From: Gordius sp. MW1
Lineage: Eukaryota > Nematomorpha > Gordioida > Gordea > Gordiidae
Length of the DNA: 64,000 bases
Direction of reading: 5' to 3'
Assembly (NCBI GenBank): GCA_964036665.1
Contig: OZ038528.1
Coordinates: 21,873,245-21,937,244, forward strand
Shown: positions 59,383 through 64,000 of the stretch, one piece after another
Position numbering within the stretch: position 1 is the first letter of the stretch
Layout: each line of letters starts with the position of its first letter
The notes under the pieces: model-generated
Told to the model about the DNA's origin: nothing
Database searches by the model: none
What the model saw: only the letters and a program-made list of their open reading frames with translations
Position numbers and translations under genes: made by a program

Positions 59383-61560
59383 ATACACTACACCCCCCTA
59401 TAAAATATTTTATTTTAAAATTGAGACTTCTACCTTTTTCCTTTACAGAATTTCTCAAAAATCTCTGTCTCATAATCGCTGAATCCCCAAAATAATGTCA
59501 AATAACCACATTTTTAAGAAAAATGATAAAGCATCCGTGTAAAATAAGTTTCTTATATGTGCCATGTTTGTTTCAAATATTATTACTATACTATATGTGC
59601 GCGTTACAGATCTTGTGTCTGAAAACCCCGGTTTTATTGTTAAAATCTTTCTTACACAATGTTATTTATATAATTCACCTTGCTTTATTTCTCGTTGATT
59701 GCGGTGAATTTTTGTATAACCCTCCAAATTTGTGAACATAATTGCCCAACAAATGCGCGTTTGAGAAAACAACGTGCTATATTTATACATTTTCAATCTT
59801 TAAATTGTCGCAATTCATATATATAGATTTCACTATTCGAATCAATAATTTACTTAAAAGCGAAGTCATTAGGTTAAAATGTGATTTAAATTTACAATTA
59901 TAAAACAAAGGCTAAAATTTAATATTTTTTATTATTATTCATTTACAAGAATCAAAATAGCCATAATCATGGTATTTTTAGAATTTATTTTCATGTTTAA
60001 ATCTTAAAACGATATAGCACAAGCGCATCGCAGGGAATATTTTAGCTCTTAAGAGTATCAAAATATCAATACATATCCGCATAAAATAGCTTAATTTCGA
60101 GGAAGTAAACGCAAGAGTTAAGTTAAAAATAATCGGCATGTGTTGGTGAGGAAGGACGTTTGAATTAATGATTTTTAACATGCCACAAAATCCCATCCAC
60201 ACTCCAGAATAATTCAGAGAATTCACCCACGCATCTACCGTTCATTGATAGTCTAATAGTATATAATTCGAACATTTGTGTACTAAGGTCATGATCTAAT
60301 TTCCCCAAGCCCAAGAATTTTAGGGATTCAAGGGTAAATAGTAAAAAATTTGAAGAGTTAACATATAGGTCAAAGCCATTATCAATAATTATGTTATTTA
60401 TGATTTATAAATTATATTGAAGATAATGTTTTAATAAATTTGAGGAAATGAGTCTGTTTAATCATAGGATAAGAGAGATATAATGGGATATAGTAACTGA
60501 AGCTAGTTATTAATAGGAGCAGGTGAGACGATGGGCGTACCCAGGTTTTAAATTAGGGGGGGGGGCAAAACGTTTAAAAGTTCATTAGAGGGGGGCAAAA
60601 CATAAATTTTTGAATGTTTTTGCATTGAAATTTTTTTTTTCGTAAAATAGGAGGGGGGGGGCAGCCGGCCCCCTGGGTACGCCCATGGGTAAAACAGCCA
60701 CATTATTTTAAAAATAAAAATATGTGAAATTCGTAGAATGTTATAAGTCGCTTATAATGGCTATTAAAAAATTTAAAATGATTTGTTTTTAAGCTCGGGA
60801 AAACAAGTATCTAGGGTGCCGATGGAATGGTTCCTAATATCCAAAATTGACCCTAATAATAATTGAAGTTTAAACTTTTATCCATAATTGTAAATATTCA
60901 TCTTATTTTTATGCAGCTCTTTTTTTCTCAGTTTAAAAAAGAACGAACCTAGCAAAAAAACATGTAAGATTACCCTATATATTTTTTAAAAACATTAAGG
61001 CTGATTCTCAGACGGGTTTTTTGTTTATTTTATGGTGAAGTTAAGGTCATGCAAAGTCAATTTCTTCAGACCCAATTTTTTTTTTAATTTTAACCCAACT
61101 AGTTTCTAAACTAAATATAAAATTTAGGAACGAGAAATAAGTTAGACGCAGCATTCGCTAAAATAATTTAGATAGACCTTCTGAAAAATTTATTAACAAA
61201 AATTTGAAATAATTCATGCAAAATATTGCAAAGTCAAACCCGACCCAATTTTTCATATTAAACATCGTCTAGGGAAAATTTAATATTATTACTGATAAAA
61301 CTTTGCGTTAGTATATTAGCGGTGACACGTGGACTTGAGTGACAAAAGTATCTACAATTAAACAATTTTGTAAATGAATTAATTTGATTTATTTTGTTAA
61401 TTTTTAAGTAAATTAACATAAGTTTAACAGATAAAGGGTAGTATTGTAATTACTACCTAAACTTAACCTCATATTGGAATATACTATTTCCCGTGTTTTA
61501 AAAACGAATCATTCTTTTGGCATTAGATTTTATGCCATAAATTCAAGACAAAGAAATAAT
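59383..61560. other. Intergenic region between convergent genes
   Basis: Lies between the 3' ends of the 56429-59382 gene (+) and SMU1 (-). It holds one CATGGGCG MITE (60531-60687). No exon seen. Confidence 0.45.
60531..60687. mobile_element. CATGGGCGTAGCC MITE copy
   Basis: The left end is GATGGGCGTACCCAGG, one base off the family terminus; the right end is CCTGGGTACGCCCATG. G-run/GCAAAACG subtype. Flanks GGTGAGAC and GGTAAAAC match 6 of 8. Confidence 0.8.
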
Positions 61561-61566
61561 TTATTC
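61561..61566 (-). terminator. Polyadenylation signal of SMU1
   Basis: AATAAA on the minus strand, 83 bp past the SMU1 stop codon. Confidence 0.55.
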
Positions 61567-61648
61567 GTTAAATTTCATACAAATACTAATTAACAAACTT
61601 ATACACATTTATAAAAAACATAGTTTATAAAATCAATCTTTCATCAAA

Positions 61649-63350
<1,702 letters not shown>

Positions 63351-64000
63351 CTTAAAAACAGAGCAAAAAAAGGCATATATAATACATGTGTGCACACTTG
63401 ATGTAAAGACAAATTTCAAAAGTTCAGAATGTTAACTAAACTAATGATTTTTAGTCCAACCTGACATTAATTATATCGATGGCAATGTAAAATTATGATC
63501 AATACATATTTAAAAACTAGGATAGGCTTTGATATAAAAAAGGCAAATGAGGCAATCACCGTAGGTAAGCGCTAATTCTCTAAAAAATTGATTTTTAGAT
63601 AGTGAGTTATTGTTTTCTACGAGTCAGGCTCGGGTGGTCTATCGCACATAGCCCAAGCCAAATGTCCAAGACCGGCCCGTTATCGGGCTTTGAGCACGAC
63701 ATTTAGTAGTAAAAACTTCAATTCTCACTTAAAGATTATGTAAAAGCCCTGCCCAAATTTCACAACCATCTCGATAACCAATCGAGTGCAACTCTGCTAA
63801 TTTGAGAAAAAATACACACACTAAAATATTAGATTTTTCTTAACCAGTCACTTTCATAAAACTGTCTCCGATGAAAGTTATAAGGTTTTGACAGGAAAAT
63901 TGCAAATCATTAATTTCTTTCTTAAAACCCGGCAACCCCCTCCCTTTAATAAGACACCTTAACCCGTTTACAAATTAAGCTAAGAGGGTAATAAATAAAA
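63351..64000. other. SMU1 intron sequence
   Basis: The next SMU1 exon upstream must lie to the right. No WD40-like coding segment is seen here, so this is taken as intron. Confidence 0.5.

Overview
The window is nuclear DNA of an invertebrate animal. It is AT-rich, its genes are split by AT-rich GT-AG introns, and two genes are unmistakably metazoan-type: ORC1 of the origin recognition complex and the splicing factor SMU1. The sequence alone does not fix the phylum. Nothing looks bacterial, viral or organellar.

Host genes, left to right: (1) the 3' end of a trypsin-like serine protease (517-2001, +, three exons, beginning upstream of the window); (2) a seven-exon gene for an unrecognised Ser/Thr/His-rich protein (21213-25380, +, 428 aa); (3) a complete ORC1 in eleven phase-consistent exons (40286-47728, +, 813 aa), with an intact AAA+ ATPase and C-terminal region but no visible BAH domain; (4) a three-exon gene for an unrecognised 569-aa basic, Tyr/Arg/Ser-rich protein (56429-59382, +); (5) the last three coding exons of SMU1 (61649-63350, -), whose 5' part lies beyond the right edge. 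The long ORFs at 15.5-19.3 kb and 27.5-31.5 kb belong to transposable elements.

The rest is mostly transposable-element debris. Main items: a young full-length Ty3/gypsy element at 15221-19690 (262-bp LTRs differing at 3 sites, intact 1081-codon pol); a decayed gypsy gag-pol fragment at about 34660-36110; a non-LTR element at 28981-32217 whose 5' part is inverted relative to its 3' end, as expected from twin priming; fragments of an RTE-like LINE at 7810-10393, 27507-28447 and probably 11750-12130; and several non-autonomous elements with hAT-type 8-bp target duplications (7524-7801, 8540-9636, 11146-11454, 12840-13893, 43868-44216, plus a family ending in CATGGGCGTAGCC with at least seven full copies).

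The most unusual structure is at 36112-38475. It consists of two arrays of about 58-bp units, each a G-run, a TGTTTTG loop and a C-run, placed in opposite orientation around an AT-rich spacer. The left array starts abruptly inside the truncated gypsy pol fragment. Gene-poor stretches (4.2-5.9, 19.7-21.2, 25.7-27.5, 48-56.4 kb) hold simple AT-rich sequence in which I see no convincing gene.
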